From NCBI GenBank assembly GCA_964621185.1, contig CAZULM010000014.1, positions 46,115 to 110,114 of the forward strand: a stretch of 64,000 bases of DNA. The letters run 5' to 3'. Shown piece by piece: positions 42,828 to 53,153 of this stretch. The translations under genes and the position numbers were made by a program. The notes under the pieces were generated by a model that was not told the DNA's origin, did not search any database, and was given only the letters and a program-made list of their open reading frames with translations. The DNA comes from M3007 sp964621185. Lineage in GTDB: Bacteria > Bacteroidota > Bacteroidia > Chitinophagales > Saprospiraceae. Position 1 is the first letter of the stretch. Each line of letters begins with the position of its first letter.

Positions 42828-44245
42828 GCAGCCACATCAGCTTTTTTGAGAGTGTAGAAAACTACGTTGACAAAGCAGCCGCCTACACTGAAATCCCGCG
42901 CGGCCTCGTCGAACAGATCAAAGCCTGCAACCTCGTCCTCCAAATCCGTTTCCCCGTGCGCGTGGGCAACGATTACCAGGTCGTAGAGGCTTACCGCGTA
43001 CAGCACAGCCACCACCGGATGCCCACCAAAGGCGGTATCCGCTACTCCGAAGCCGTCAACCAGGACGAAGTAATGGCCCTGGCTGCCTTGATGAGCTACA
43101 AATGCGCCTTGGTCGATGTGCCTTTCGGCGGCGCCAAGGGCGGCATCAAGATCAGCCCTTCCAAGTTCTCCACCGAGCAGCTGCAGAACATCACCCGCCG
43201 CTACACCGCCGAATTAGTCAAGAAGAACTTCATTGGCCCAGGCATCGACGTGCCAGCGCCCGACTACGGCACCGGCCCCCGCGAAATGGCCTGGATCCTC
43301 GACACTTACCAGGCATTGCGCCACGGCGAAGTGGACGGCATCGGTTGCGTGACGGGCAAACCGGTTATGCTCAACGGTATCCGGGGCCGCAACGAAGCCA
43401 CCGGCCGCGGCGTGTTCTACGGGCTGCGGGAGTGCATGTCGTATGAGGAGGACATGAAAAAGCTCGGCTTGACCAAAGGCATAGCCGGCAAAACGATGGT
43501 TGTCCAGGGCCTTGGAAACGTGGGCAGCAACACAGCCCTCATCAGCCAGGAAGAAGGTGATGTCAGGATTATTGGCGTTTCCGAGCGCGAAGGCTCCATT
43601 ATCAGCGAAGACGGCAAGAACATCGACGTGAAAAAACTGCTCGCCTTCCGCCAGGATACAGGCTCCATCATCGGGTTCCCGGGCACCAAGCACATCGGCA
43701 ATGCCCAAGCCGTGCTGGAAGTTGAATGCGATATCCTGGTGCCGGCCGCCCTCGAAAACCAGATCACCCCCGACAACGCTCCCCGCATCAAGGCCAAGAT
43801 CATCGCAGAGGCCGCCAACGGCCCCATCACTGCCGATGCAGAACCGATCCTGCTGAAAAAAGGCATCGTTATTTTGCCCGACTTCTACATCAACGCGGGC
43901 GGCGTGACGGTTTCCTATTTCGAATGGCTGAAAAACCTGTCGCACCACCGTTTTGGCCGCCTGGAAAACCGCTTCCAGCACAACGCTTTCGAGCGAATCG
44001 TTAAAAAAGTGGAAGAGCTCACTGGAAAGACTATCTCGGAGCGCGAGCACGAGTTCCTGACGCGCGGCGGTACAGAGATAGAGCTCGTCAATTCTGGCCT
44101 GGAAGACACCATGATCACAGCCTACACGCAGATCAAGGAAACCTACGCCGCACACCCGAAGATCGAAGACATGCGCACGGCCGCGTTTGTCTGCTCCCTG
44201 AAAAAAATTGCGGGCGACTATATATCTATGGGCATCTTCCCATAA
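42824..44245 (+). CDS. gdhA: Glutamate dehydrogenase (Glu/Leu/Phe/Val dehydrogenase family)
   Basis: A 473-residue protein. The substrate-binding lysine region is VPFGGAKGGIKISPSKF, followed by GPGIDVPAPDYGTGPREMAWILDTY; the Rossmann motif is VVQGLGNVGSNTA. The order and the mid-length size fit the GDH family, interconverting glutamate and 2-oxoglutarate with ammonia; NAD or NADP preference cannot be called. The ATG overlaps the ccmD stop, so it is translationally tied to the cytochrome c maturation genes although the functions differ. A terminator follows at 44286. Confidence 0.94.
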   Translation: MSSHISFFESVENYVDKAAAYTEIPRGLVEQIKACNLVLQIRFPVRVGNDYQVVEAYRVQHSHHRMPTKGGIRYSEAVNQDEVMALAALMSYKCALVDVPFGGAKGGIKISPSKFSTEQLQNITRRYTAELVKKNFIGPGIDVPAPDYGTGPREMAWILDTYQALRHGEVDGIGCVTGKPVMLNGIRGRNEATGRGVFYGLRECMSYEEDMKKLGLTKGIAGKTMVVQGLGNVGSNTALISQEEGDVRIIGVSEREGSIISEDGKNIDVKKLLAFRQDTGSIIGFPGTKHIGNAQAVLEVECDILVPAALENQITPDNAPRIKAKIIAEAANGPITADAEPILLKKGIVILPDFYINAGGVTVSYFEWLKNLSHHRFGRLENRFQHNAFERIVKKVEELTGKTISEREHEFLTRGGTEIELVNSGLEDTMITAYTQIKETYAAHPKIEDMRTAAFVCSLKKIAGDYISMGIFP

Positions 44246-44285
44246 CAGCACAAACAGAATTTTTTGCCGTAATTCCGAATAATTC

Positions 44286-44347
44286 AGCCGAATCAACGGC
44301 CTTTGCTTGGCTTTTTAGCCATCAAGGTCTTTGGTTCGGCTTTTTTT
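44286..44347 (+). terminator. Rho-independent terminator after gdh
   Basis: AGCCGAA (44286-44292) pairs with TTCGGCT (44335-44341), with further partial pairing inside, followed by a T-run at 44341-44347. The loop is long, so the exact fold is uncertain. Confidence 0.6.
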
Positions 44348-44490
44348 ATTCAAATTTTAAAAATTCTATTATCAGGCAAATAAATGTTGGCTAAATTCAA
44401 AATCCAAACAAAACAACGTTGTTACATTTTGCTGCTATTTGACAAAAAGGGTTTATTAACAAAATTTACAAAGGCTTGCCCACAATTTCC

Positions 44491-44521
44491 TTGCACAATA
44501 TTTTTTTTGACCGTACCTTTG
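44491..44521 (+). promoter_or_regulatory. Promoter for the Lrp/AsnC regulator
   Basis: TTG at 44491-44493 and TACCTTTG at 44514-44521 (exact TAnnTTTG) are 20 bases apart. The leader to the ATG at 44570 would be about 43 bases. Confidence 0.65.
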
Positions 44522-44569
44522 ACCAACATTACTAAAACGAAATAAAATTTCTCACCTCTCATCCCAGCT

Positions 44570-45049
44570 ATGTCTGAAAAATTAGATAAAATTGACCTGA
44601 AAATCCTCAAAATCCTTCAGGAAAACAGCAAAATCACCAACCTCGACCTGTCCAAAAAGATCGGCCTGTCGCCGGCGCCAACCCTGGAGCGCGTCAAGAA
44701 ACTGGAACAGAGCGATATCATCCAAAGCTACCACGCGCAGGTGAACCCGCAACAAATGGGCTTGAACGTCAAGACCTTCGTGCTGGTATCCCTCGCCTGG
44801 AAAAAAGAAAATGCCTTGAACAGCTTCCTGGAGAAAATCTCCTCTATCGACGAAGTGACCGAATGCTACATCATCACCGGGGAAGCAGATTTTTTGATGA
44901 AGATCGTCTGCAAAGACATCCCGACTTACGAGCAGCTGCTGTTCAAGACCATCAGCCAGATCGAGGAGATCGAGCGCCTGAAAACGCTGATGACGCTTTC
45001 TACCGTCAAAGACGCCAAAATTCTGCCCTTCAATTACGACGAGAAGTAA
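44570..45049 (+). CDS. Lrp/AsnC-family transcriptional regulator
   Basis: A 159-residue regulator. Residues ~5-60 form the winged helix-turn-helix (IDLKILKILQENSKITNLDLSKKIGLSPAPTLERVKKLEQSDII), and residues ~75-150 the RAM/AsnC ligand-binding domain (VLVSLAWKKENALNSFLEKISSIDEVTECYIITGEADFLMKIVCKDIPTYEQL). Such proteins sense amino acids and form dimers or octamers. It follows gdh, which handles glutamate, so an amino-acid-linked target is plausible but not shown. It has its own promoter and terminator. Confidence 0.94.
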   Translation: MSEKLDKIDLKILKILQENSKITNLDLSKKIGLSPAPTLERVKKLEQSDIIQSYHAQVNPQQMGLNVKTFVLVSLAWKKENALNSFLEKISSIDEVTECYIITGEADFLMKIVCKDIPTYEQLLFKTISQIEEIERLKTLMTLSTVKDAKILPFNYDEK

Positions 45050-45080
45050 TTGGCCGGGGGAATGGCCTGGAAATTAAATT

Positions 45081-45125
45081 AGAAGCCCCTGTGTACCGAT
45101 GTGGTGTACAGGGGCTTCTCTTTTT
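45081..45125 (+). terminator. Strong rho-independent terminator after the Lrp gene
   Basis: AGAAGCCCCTGT (45081-45092) pairs with ACAGGGGCTTCT (45108-45119) over 12 bases, followed by a T-run. It lies between the Lrp gene stop and the convergent giant adhesin stop, so it may serve both. Confidence 0.9.
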
Positions 45126-45129
45126 AACC

Positions 45130-48100
45130 TTATTTCAACAAGGTCACATTCCCCTTCTTCTCATAAATTCTGCCATTGCCGCACCTGGCCCGTAAATACC
45201 AGGGATAGGCATCGGGGGTCAATTCTTTTCCGCGATAGGTGCCATCCCAGCCCTGCGCATTGATGTCGGTGGTTTCATACAACTTTTCGCCCCAACGGTT
45301 CCATACGACAAAGAGCAGTTCCGTGATGTTTGTGCCGCGCACGATGAAGTAATCGTTGTTCGAGTCTCCGTTAGGCGTAAAGGCCGATGGCACAAAGATG
45401 TAGGGATCAATGCACTGGTCTTCACAGAACATAATGGAAACTGCATCCGTGGCGGTGCATCCGTTGAACGTCGTTGCGGTGACCACATAAACCTGGGCTG
45501 CTTCTGGCGAGGCAACAGGGTTGGCGATGTTTGGGTTGGAAAGCCCCGTAGGGGGCGACCAAGAATACGTGTAAGGCGCCCCATTGCCCGACGCTGTTGC
45601 CAGCAATTGGGTTGCAATGCCCGTGCATATCGTGTCCAAACCGAGGATTTCGGCAACCACGTTGACAAACGTGACATTTACCGCGAAATCTAGCTCCTCG
45701 ATACAGCCATACTGATTGGCGATCACGACATGGTACGTTGTTGTCTCGGTAGGCGAAACAACGGGGTTTGGCACGTTGGGCAAGATCGGTGTCCAGGCGT
45801 AGTTTAGCACATCGTTGGGGTCAAGGTTGTTCAGCAGCAGCATCGTTGACTCACCCAGGCAGATATCATTGTCATAAGGGCCAACCTCAACGGTTACCTG
45901 ACCGTTGATGATATGTATAGAATCAAGCCCTTCGCAGCCACTCGCGGATATGCCCCTGACGTAATACACTTTTCCTTCTTGGGTTGGGAGAACTGTAATG
46001 CTAGGCCCAGTTGCGAGTATCGGTTCAAAATCGGGATACTCCGACCATTCGTAGTTCATGCCATTGCCTTCGGCAGTGATCGTAATGGAATCTTCATTGC
46101 AAACCACCATATCTGGCGGCAAGTGTAAATCTGCTCCATCTTTGGGAATTACCGTCACTTCGTGCGTCACAAAACACAAGGTGTCCAGGTTGTAAATGGT
46201 CACGGTATAAACCGTTGGTACTGAAGGTGATACCCAAGGATTCGGAACGGTGGAGACAAAGCTGCTGTCCACTGGCATTGATGTCCAAACATAAGAAACA
46301 GCGGTCGAGTCATAGCCATTGGCATTCAATTGAACCGAGTCGCCAATGCAAAACATATGCATGACAGGTATGGAGTCCTGAACAAACCTTATTACCACTG
46401 ACTGTGTATCACTGGCCGTGCAGCCGTTTATATCCGACACCACCAAAATTGCCGTTATGGTGTCTTCTTGATAAAAAGTGACCATCGGGTTTTGGACATA
46501 AGCGGTATCCGGTGTTCCAGCGCTGAATGTCCAGAACCAGTTCACGACCGCGCCGTGGGCCGTGCCCGTGAACTGCACGACCGCGCTGTCAACGCATATC
46601 AGGTAGCTGTGCCCGATCACCACCGAGTCCAGCCCCGTATCCTGCACGTTGATCAGGGAGTCCCAGGGCATCGTGCAGGTCGTGTCGAATGGTATGAACA
46701 TCACGTGGTACAGCCCCGCGCTGTCGTAAACGTGCACCGGGTCCTGCGCTGTGCTGGTGTCCGCGTCGCCGAAGTGCCAGGCGCCCNNNNNNNNNNNNNN
46801 NNNNNNNNNNNNNNNNNNNNNNNNNNNNNNNNNNNNNNNNNNNNNNNNNNNNNNNNNNNNNNNNNNNNNNNNNNNNNNNNNNNNNNGTGCACCGGGTCCT
46901 GCGCTGTGCTGGTGTCCGCGTCGCCGAAGTGCCAGGCGCCCTGCACCGGGCTGGCGTTGTAGAACCGCACCGTCAGCCCGTCGCACAGGTCAACAGAGAT
47001 GGAGTCCCTCACGTTGTGGGAACTGTCTATCTGCACCGGCACGGTCAGCTCCACAGAGCAGCCGTACTGGTTCGTCACCGTCACCGTCACGCTGTCGGGG
47101 CCGACCGGGCCGCTCACCAGCACCGTGTCGCTCGTGGCGCCGGTCAATACCAAGGGCGCATTTGCCGTCCATTGGTAGCTTAGGATTTGGCTGGGGTCGT
47201 TGTTCGTCAGCCACACCGGGAAGGGCATGCCCGCGCAGCCCATGTGGGGCCCGTGCGCCGTAACGTCCGGCGCGGGCGCGGGGATAACCGTCACCGTCCG
47301 CGTCACGCTGCAGCTGTCCTCCGTTATCGTCACCGTGTACACCGTCGGCACCGCCGGCCACACCAGCGGGTTCGGGCTGGAAGCGCCGAGGTTCGGGTCG
47401 GCGGGGACAGAGGCCCACAGGTAAACCGCCGTCGAGTCGTGGCCGTCGGCGTTCAGGTATGCCGAGTCGCCCGCGCAGATGTACAGGGTGTCGGGCAGCT
47501 GGTCGCTGATGAAGCGTATCGGCACCTCCGCCGTGTCCTTGGCCGTGCAGCCGTTGACGTCCGTCACCGTCAGCACCGCCGTCACCGTGCCTTCCTGGTG
47601 GAAGGCCACCACCGGGTTCTGGACATAAGCAGTATCCGGTGTTCCAGCGCTGAATGTCCAGAACCAGTTCACGACCGCGCCGTGGGCCGTGCCCGTGAAC
47701 TGCACGACCGCGCTGTCAACGCATATCAGGTAGCTGTGCCCGATCACCACCGAGTCCAGCCCCGTATCCTGCACGTTGATCAGGGAGTCCCAGGGCATCG
47801 TGCAGGTCGTGTCGAATGGTATGAACATCACGTGGTACAGCCCCGCGCTGTCGTAAACGTGCACCGGGTCCTGCGCTGTGCTGGTGTCCGCGTCGCCGAA
47901 GTGCCAGGCGCCCATTATACCGCTTGTATTGAAGAAATGCACTGTCAGGCCGTCGCAGAGGTCGGCTGTGATATTGTTGGCAATTGGCAAATTGCCAACA
48001 ATATGTACAGGAATTATCAGTGTATCTGTACATAGGAATTGATTGGTCACGGTAACAGTGACATTGTATGTGCCAACGGGGCCTGAAACGATCGGGTTGG

Positions 48101-50222
48101 CGGTATTTGCCCCTGAAATGACCATTGGCGAGGCAACCGTCCAGACATATTGCAAGGTGTCGCCGGGGTTGTTGTTTATCAAGCCCAAAACCAAGTCAGT
48201 GCCAACGCAAATCGTATCGGGGATGGCAGGGTCAACATCCACATCCACACCATGGCCCGTAACGGACACAGAAACAGAATCGACGCACCCGCTTGTGTCT
48301 GTGGCAATGGCTGTGTACACCATTGTTTCGCCCGCAATTACCGTAACCGGGTTGCCGGGAGGATTGCCGATAGTATCACCCTGGGCATTTACCCAAATCA
48401 CATTGGGCACATTGGATGTTGCAAACAATACGGCTGTTGAATCGCAGGTGTTTATCACTTCCTGGTCAACAGAAATTGTCGGGGCATTTCCGCGGACAAT
48501 GGTAACGGAGACCGTGTCGCAGCAACCCTGGTCGCAGGCTATCAGTTGGTAAGTGGTTGTGGCTGTTGGGTTTGCCGTCGCATTAGGCGGTATTGAATCT
48601 AAGGTAAGGCCCGTCAGGGGCGACCACATATAGGTATAGTGCGGTTTCCCCCCAATTACCTCGATGCGCACCGGGACATTGGAGCAATCAGCCACTACAG
48701 TACCCGTGTTCAAGGAGATATTCGGGATGCCGGGCACGATAAAGGTTTTTGAGGTGTCGGCTACACAACCCAGGGAGGATGTGACAGACAAATGCACCGT
48801 GCCATGCACACCGACCGGAAGTGTCAGTTGGAGCGGGCTGATATTGGAAAAAGACAGGGTATCTGTTGGCGTGGTGATCGTCCAAACCCAAGATACAATG
48901 GTATCAAAGATGTCCGTAGAAAGGTTTACAAATCGGATAACAGAATTTGCCGTATCACATACCACGGTCGTAGAGCCGCCGATAAGGGCGAGCGGCGCCG
49001 ACAGAACGCCTATGTCGGCCACCCCGATGGCCGTACAGCCATTGGCATCCGTCACCGAAACCATGTAGGCTCCGGCTGCCAGGTTGCTGATGGTTGGGCC
49101 AACACCAATTTGTGGGCCGGAGGGCGGTATCAGCCATGAATACTGGTATGGTGCGGTGCCAAGGGTGGCCAGTGCCGAAGCAGTGCCATTGTTCTGCCCG
49201 GCACATACAATATCCGTATCGACAACATTGACGTTCACCGCGGTATGCACACCAACCGTAGTGGTTGCTGTGCCGGTACAGCCGCTGACTGGATCGGTAA
49301 CGGTGACAGAAACAAGCGTATTTGCCGCGAGGCCGGTCAACTGGTTTACGCCCGTAAAGGGCGGCAAGTTCCACTGGTATTGATAGTTTCCCGGGGGATC
49401 GACAAAAGCGGTTACGATTCCGTTGTCCACCCCTGTACAGGTAGCGCTGTTGACCACCAAGGTAACATCCAATGCTGGGATATTGGGGATATTCACCCAT
49501 AAGTCTTTTTGGCAGCCATTGGCGTCGAAGGTGCAAACGTAGTACAAGCCGGGCGCAAGGCCTGTCACGGTACTGCCAACATGCCCGCCTGGCGACCAGG
49601 TATGGGTGTAAGGCGGGGTGCCGCCGACGGCAAGTATGGTAGCGCTTCCGTTGTTTTGCCCGGCACAGGCAGGCGAGAGGGCTGTCACCACTACTTCTAT
49701 GGGCGTTGGCGCGGTGATAACGCCTTGTCCTACCGCGGTGCATCCGTTGGCATCGGTGGCGGTCACAAAGTAAGTGCCTGCCGGGAGGTTCTCGCGGTTC
49801 AGGTCTGTGCCTCCATCGCTCCACAATACCGTGTAGGCTCCTGTTCCTCCTGTAATCTCAGCCTGGGCGGTGCCGCCATTGGGGAAACTGTAGCAGGGCA
49901 CGTTTGTGACCGAAACGCTTACATTCAGCATTGGCGGCTGTGTGAGCTGCACCGAGCCTGTCGCGGTAAGCCCGTTGACTGCGGTAACCGTTACAGCATA
50001 TGTCCCGGCGCCGATCCCCAGTGCGGTTTGGGTCAATTGGCCATTGCTCCAATGGTAGCTGTATGGCGCCACACCGCCTGTAGGGATTACAGTGGCCGAT
50101 CCATTGCTCAGGCCGTAGCAGGTGGGCGCCACGGTTGAGAATGACAGGTTTATCTGTGCCAATGCGCTTTGAGCAGTCACAAGTAACCAACAAACAAACG
50201 CCAGTGTGAGGCTGTTTTTCAT
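45130..50222 (-). CDS. Giant type B T9SS adhesin with SprB and PKD-like repeats, interrupted by an assembly gap
   Basis: One gene read on the minus strand and broken by 100 N at 46787-46886. The frame from 50222 reads to the gap, and a matching frame continues from it to the stop at 45130; joining the two flanks through their exact 55-base overlap keeps frame and gives 1645 residues. N-terminus: signal peptide (about 1-22, ending SALAQ), then about six SprB repeats (for example CYGLSNGSATVIPTGGVAPYSYHWSNG), then PKD/Ig-like modules (GAWHFGDADTSTAQDPVHVYDS), and a C-terminal type B sorting domain (PYIFVPSAFTPNGDSNNDYFIV, WNRWGEKLYET, W-D-G, GNVTLLK). It is the last gene of the operon with the PorE-like and PorP/SprF-like genes, so it is the likely cargo. 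Confidence 0.9.
46505..46786. repeat. Copy 1 of an exact 282-base intragenic repeat, ends at the gap
   Basis: Identical to 47632-47913 over 282 bases as read base by base (start GTATCCGGTGTTCC, end GCCAGGCGCCC). It encodes part of a PKD-like module. After removing the gap and overlap, the copies lie 972 bases (324 codons) apart. Confidence 0.85.
46787..46886. other. Assembly gap (100 N)
   Basis: One hundred N, a typical placeholder of unknown size. The 55 bases left of it (46732-46786) and the 55 bases right of it (46887-46941) are identical, so the true join may be an overlap, not missing sequence. Confidence 0.95.
47632..47913. repeat. Copy 2 of an exact 282-base intragenic repeat
   Basis: Matches 46505-46786 exactly. 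The identical region stops at the point where copy 2 continues as ATTATACCGC while the right flank of the gap continues as TGCACCGGGC, so the modules differ beyond it. Confidence 0.85.
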
Positions 50223-50260
50223 CGCGTGTAGTTTTTAAATGTCAATGCTATAACCCGCAT

Positions 50261-53086
50261 TTAGAGCTTTTCGTCTTTATTTACCCTGACCCCGATTATT
50301 TCCAGGCGCCTTTCCCGGGAAGCCGGAACGCTGTATATCGAATTCCTTTCATCTTTGATATCATCGCTGACCCCGGGGGGCGCCTTGGTTTCGCCATTCG
50401 CCTCCCGTTTTATCACAAGTTGTCTTGAATCGACAAACTTTTTGTAAATGCCGCCGTCGAAGAGGTCAAAGTGGTTGTAAACCGAGGTAACGCGGCGGTC
50501 AGTCAAATTTTTGTTGTATTGTGCGCCAGCGCGCGGCGAAGCATATCCTTTGAGGGTAATTTCGATGGAATCCCCAGAGACTAAGATTTCATACAGCACC
50601 TCGGAAAACTCCATCAGACGCTCCCAGCCCCCGCGCACTTCATCTTCAAAAAAGTCGTCCAGGGTTTTTGTGGCGTCTTCGAGTGCTTGTCCTTCAAGCC
50701 CTTCCGTATAGCGTTCGATGAAGGCCGCTTTCCTGTTGTAATAAGCCCTGTAAACGGTAATGTATTCTTTGTCGGTAGTCCTGGAAAGGGTTCTCCTATC
50801 GGGTTCGTCGTTGTCAAAATATAGCGGGATGGGAAGGTAGGCTTTGAGCGACAGCGGGCGAAGTTTCAGTTCTCTGACGATGGTCTGGAAATCTACTTTT
50901 GGCAAGTTGGCCGTGGAGAAGTCAAGGGAATCCATCGTGTAGTTTTCCTTGCTGGCAATGATGCGGTATCGTTTCTCAAAGGCAATAACTGTTTGGTAAT
51001 CCTTGCCTTGAGGGCTGATAAACTTTTCTTCCTGCTTCTCGCTGGGCAATTCAAGCAGCCTGTAAGTGACGCCATACAGCGTATCGCCGTTGATTTTGTT
51101 GGTGGTGAATGCCCGGAACGCCAGGCCGCGCCGCAGGTACAGTTTCACCTCAATTGTTTGGGCGCCCTTCATCCCTTCTGTGGAGACAATTTCCGAGGAA
51201 TCGACCGTGTAACCGGCCTTTGAAGCCACTACCTGGTACCGGTGCTCAAAATCCAGTGGATATTGAAAGCGGTTGTTGTCCGGATGGGTATCTTCTTGTG
51301 GGTCGCCTTTTTTGGCAGCGAACGAGCCGTTTGGCAGCCTTTCCCCGAGGTCAAAAAACCGGGAGGTGGCGCCGTTGATGGGCGCGCCGGTGTCTTTGTC
51401 ATACACCGTCACCACCAATTCCGGCGCATTCGGCTCCAGGTACAGTTTTTGGACGATCTCCTCCCGCCAAACCTTTCCAGGGGTCGTAAAACGGACGGTG
51501 TCTGGCGAAAAGCGGTCTTTCTCGCCGATTATCATGTAGGTTTTGCCGGGCAAAAGGTCGAAACTGTGCCTGCCTGAAGCATCGACATCCACCCTGATCG
51601 GCGTGGCATCAGGGTTGCCTAACTCGATCAGCGTCATGGTCGTATAGGGAAGTATCTGCTGCGTCTTCACCCCATCCTTCTTCAGGTAGGTGATGGCCGA
51701 CATCTTGGGGCGGAAAAAATCGACCTGGTACAGGTCATAGCAACAGCCCTCTTCCGACTGGTTGAAACTTCCCCGGCGGTTGGACGCCATATAGGCCGTC
51801 TTGCCGGAAGCGGCGAGCATGAAATAGACGTCGTTGAAGCCCGAATTGACGGGCACGCCAAGGTTTTTGGGGTTTACCCAGTCGTTGCCGTCCCATTTGG
51901 CCTGGTAAACATCGAGCCCGCCCATCGACTGGAGGCTGTCGGTACTGTAATAGAAGGATTGTGTCCCTGCGTGATAAAATGGGGTGACGTCGTTGCCCGG
52001 GGTGTTCAGGTTGGAGACGTTCATCGGGCTGGAATATTCTTCACCAGAAATCTTGCTGCACCAAATGTCCTTCTTCCCCTTGCCTCCCGTGCGGTCGCTG
52101 ACGAAATACAGCATTTCGTAGGGTTGGCCCGGCACTGCGCCGACGCAGGGTTGCGTGTTGCTGAAACCGGGGATATTGATGGGGGGCGGGAGCTTTTCGG
52201 CTGGGCTCCAGGTACCGTCCGGCAATTTCCGGCGCAAGTAGATTTCACAAAAAATGTCGATGGTATTCCCGACGTACTCGCAAAGGGAGTAGTACATAAC
52301 ATCTCCTTTGGCGTTGAAAGTATTGTGGGTGGTATGCCTGACAGGGTCGTTGAATGGCGTCTCTTCGACGCTTGGCGCCTCATCCAGCTTTGTTTGCATT
52401 ATCTTGTGCAAGGCGCGTTTCGGGAACACCCGGTCCTTTTCAAACGTGAATTTGTTGGTCGTAAAATAAAGCAGGTCGCCGAGCAAGTAGGGCGAATTTT
52501 CAGAATACTGCGGGGTGTTAATGCCCGAATCGAGCAGCACGAACAATTCTGGCTCCACGATGGGGTGGCGCAGCGTTTCCAATGCCCATTCGCAATCGCC
52601 GAGCCTGTTCTCGGCCTCAAATTTCATCGCGGCTGTTGCGCCGACAGGCTTTTCTTCAAAAAGAAACCTGCGGTAGAGGTCACGGGCCTCCTCATACTTG
52701 CCCATTTGGAACTTCACCCCGGCCAGGCGGAGAAACGGAGCGCCGTCAGGGCCGGTCAGCCCGTTGTCCACCAGTTTTTGGAAAGCGATCTCGGCGCTGT
52801 CCAAAGCCGCGAACCTTATCGCAGCTTCACCGCGCCCTTTCAGCGCTGTCACGTTCAGCGGTTCGGCCTCCAGGATAAAGCCGTAGTAACGGTAGGCGCC
52901 GTAGTTGTTTCCCCTGGCAGTTTCCTTGATCGCCGCCGCCTCCAAGTCCTTGATGGAAGGCGCCCTGTTGAGTTCCTGGTTGATTCTGTCCGATACGCCG
53001 ATTTGGCCCCAGACGGTGGTGCCAAAGGACAGGATGGTGATACAGGAGATATATAAGCGGACAACCTTCATTGTTTTGTGTTGCAT
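50261..53086 (-). CDS. PorE/SprE-like OmpA-family protein with TPR, PD40 and Cna-like domains
   Basis: A 941-residue protein; the signal peptide is best read from the ATG at 53071 (MKVVRLYISCITILSFGTTVWGQ), with 53086 an alternative. Residues ~45-180 hold TPR-like repeats; ~195-470 hold PD40/TolB-type blades (VSDRTGGKGKKDIWCSKI, YYSTDSLQSMGGLDVYQAKWDG, AYMASNRRGSFNQSEEGCCYDLYQVDF); ~475-720 hold several carboxypeptidase-regulatory beta units; the C-terminus has an OmpA-like peptidoglycan-binding domain (KGYASPRAGAQYNKNLTDRRVTSVYNHF ... RERRLEIIGVRV). This is the order of PorE-type T9SS periplasmic proteins. It lies 38 bases upstream of the adhesin, so it probably tethers the export machine to the wall. 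Confidence 0.88.
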   Translation of the reverse strand: MQHKTMKVVRLYISCITILSFGTTVWGQIGVSDRINQELNRAPSIKDLEAAAIKETARGNNYGAYRYYGFILEAEPLNVTALKGRGEAAIRFAALDSAEIAFQKLVDNGLTGPDGAPFLRLAGVKFQMGKYEEARDLYRRFLFEEKPVGATAAMKFEAENRLGDCEWALETLRHPIVEPELFVLLDSGINTPQYSENSPYLLGDLLYFTTNKFTFEKDRVFPKRALHKIMQTKLDEAPSVEETPFNDPVRHTTHNTFNAKGDVMYYSLCEYVGNTIDIFCEIYLRRKLPDGTWSPAEKLPPPINIPGFSNTQPCVGAVPGQPYEMLYFVSDRTGGKGKKDIWCSKISGEEYSSPMNVSNLNTPGNDVTPFYHAGTQSFYYSTDSLQSMGGLDVYQAKWDGNDWVNPKNLGVPVNSGFNDVYFMLAASGKTAYMASNRRGSFNQSEEGCCYDLYQVDFFRPKMSAITYLKKDGVKTQQILPYTTMTLIELGNPDATPIRVDVDASGRHSFDLLPGKTYMIIGEKDRFSPDTVRFTTPGKVWREEIVQKLYLEPNAPELVVTVYDKDTGAPINGATSRFFDLGERLPNGSFAAKKGDPQEDTHPDNNRFQYPLDFEHRYQVVASKAGYTVDSSEIVSTEGMKGAQTIEVKLYLRRGLAFRAFTTNKINGDTLYGVTYRLLELPSEKQEEKFISPQGKDYQTVIAFEKRYRIIASKENYTMDSLDFSTANLPKVDFQTIVRELKLRPLSLKAYLPIPLYFDNDEPDRRTLSRTTDKEYITVYRAYYNRKAAFIERYTEGLEGQALEDATKTLDDFFEDEVRGGWERLMEFSEVLYEILVSGDSIEITLKGYASPRAGAQYNKNLTDRRVTSVYNHFDLFDGGIYKKFVDSRQLVIKREANGETKAPPGVSDDIKDERNSIYSVPASRERRLEIIGVRVNKDEKL

Positions 53087-53153
53087 GGAAGAATTCTTTG
53101 CTTCAGAATCAGCGGTTGGATGGATTATTCGCGCCGGGGAAACCGAACAGTTT

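Larger units (their letters stand above)
44246..44569. other. Intergenic region between gdh and the Lrp gene
   Basis: This 324-base AT-rich region holds a hairpin terminator for gdh near its start and a well-formed promoter for the Lrp/AsnC gene near its end. Nothing else recognisable lies between. Confidence 0.65.

Noticed and set aside
46701..46986. Open frames crossing the N run as real sequence
   Set aside because: Translations through N are placeholders only.
45130..50222. Two separate genes on either side of the N gap
   Set aside because: Both flanks share a 55-base overlap in the same frame and the parts form one signal-peptide-to-sorting-domain protein.
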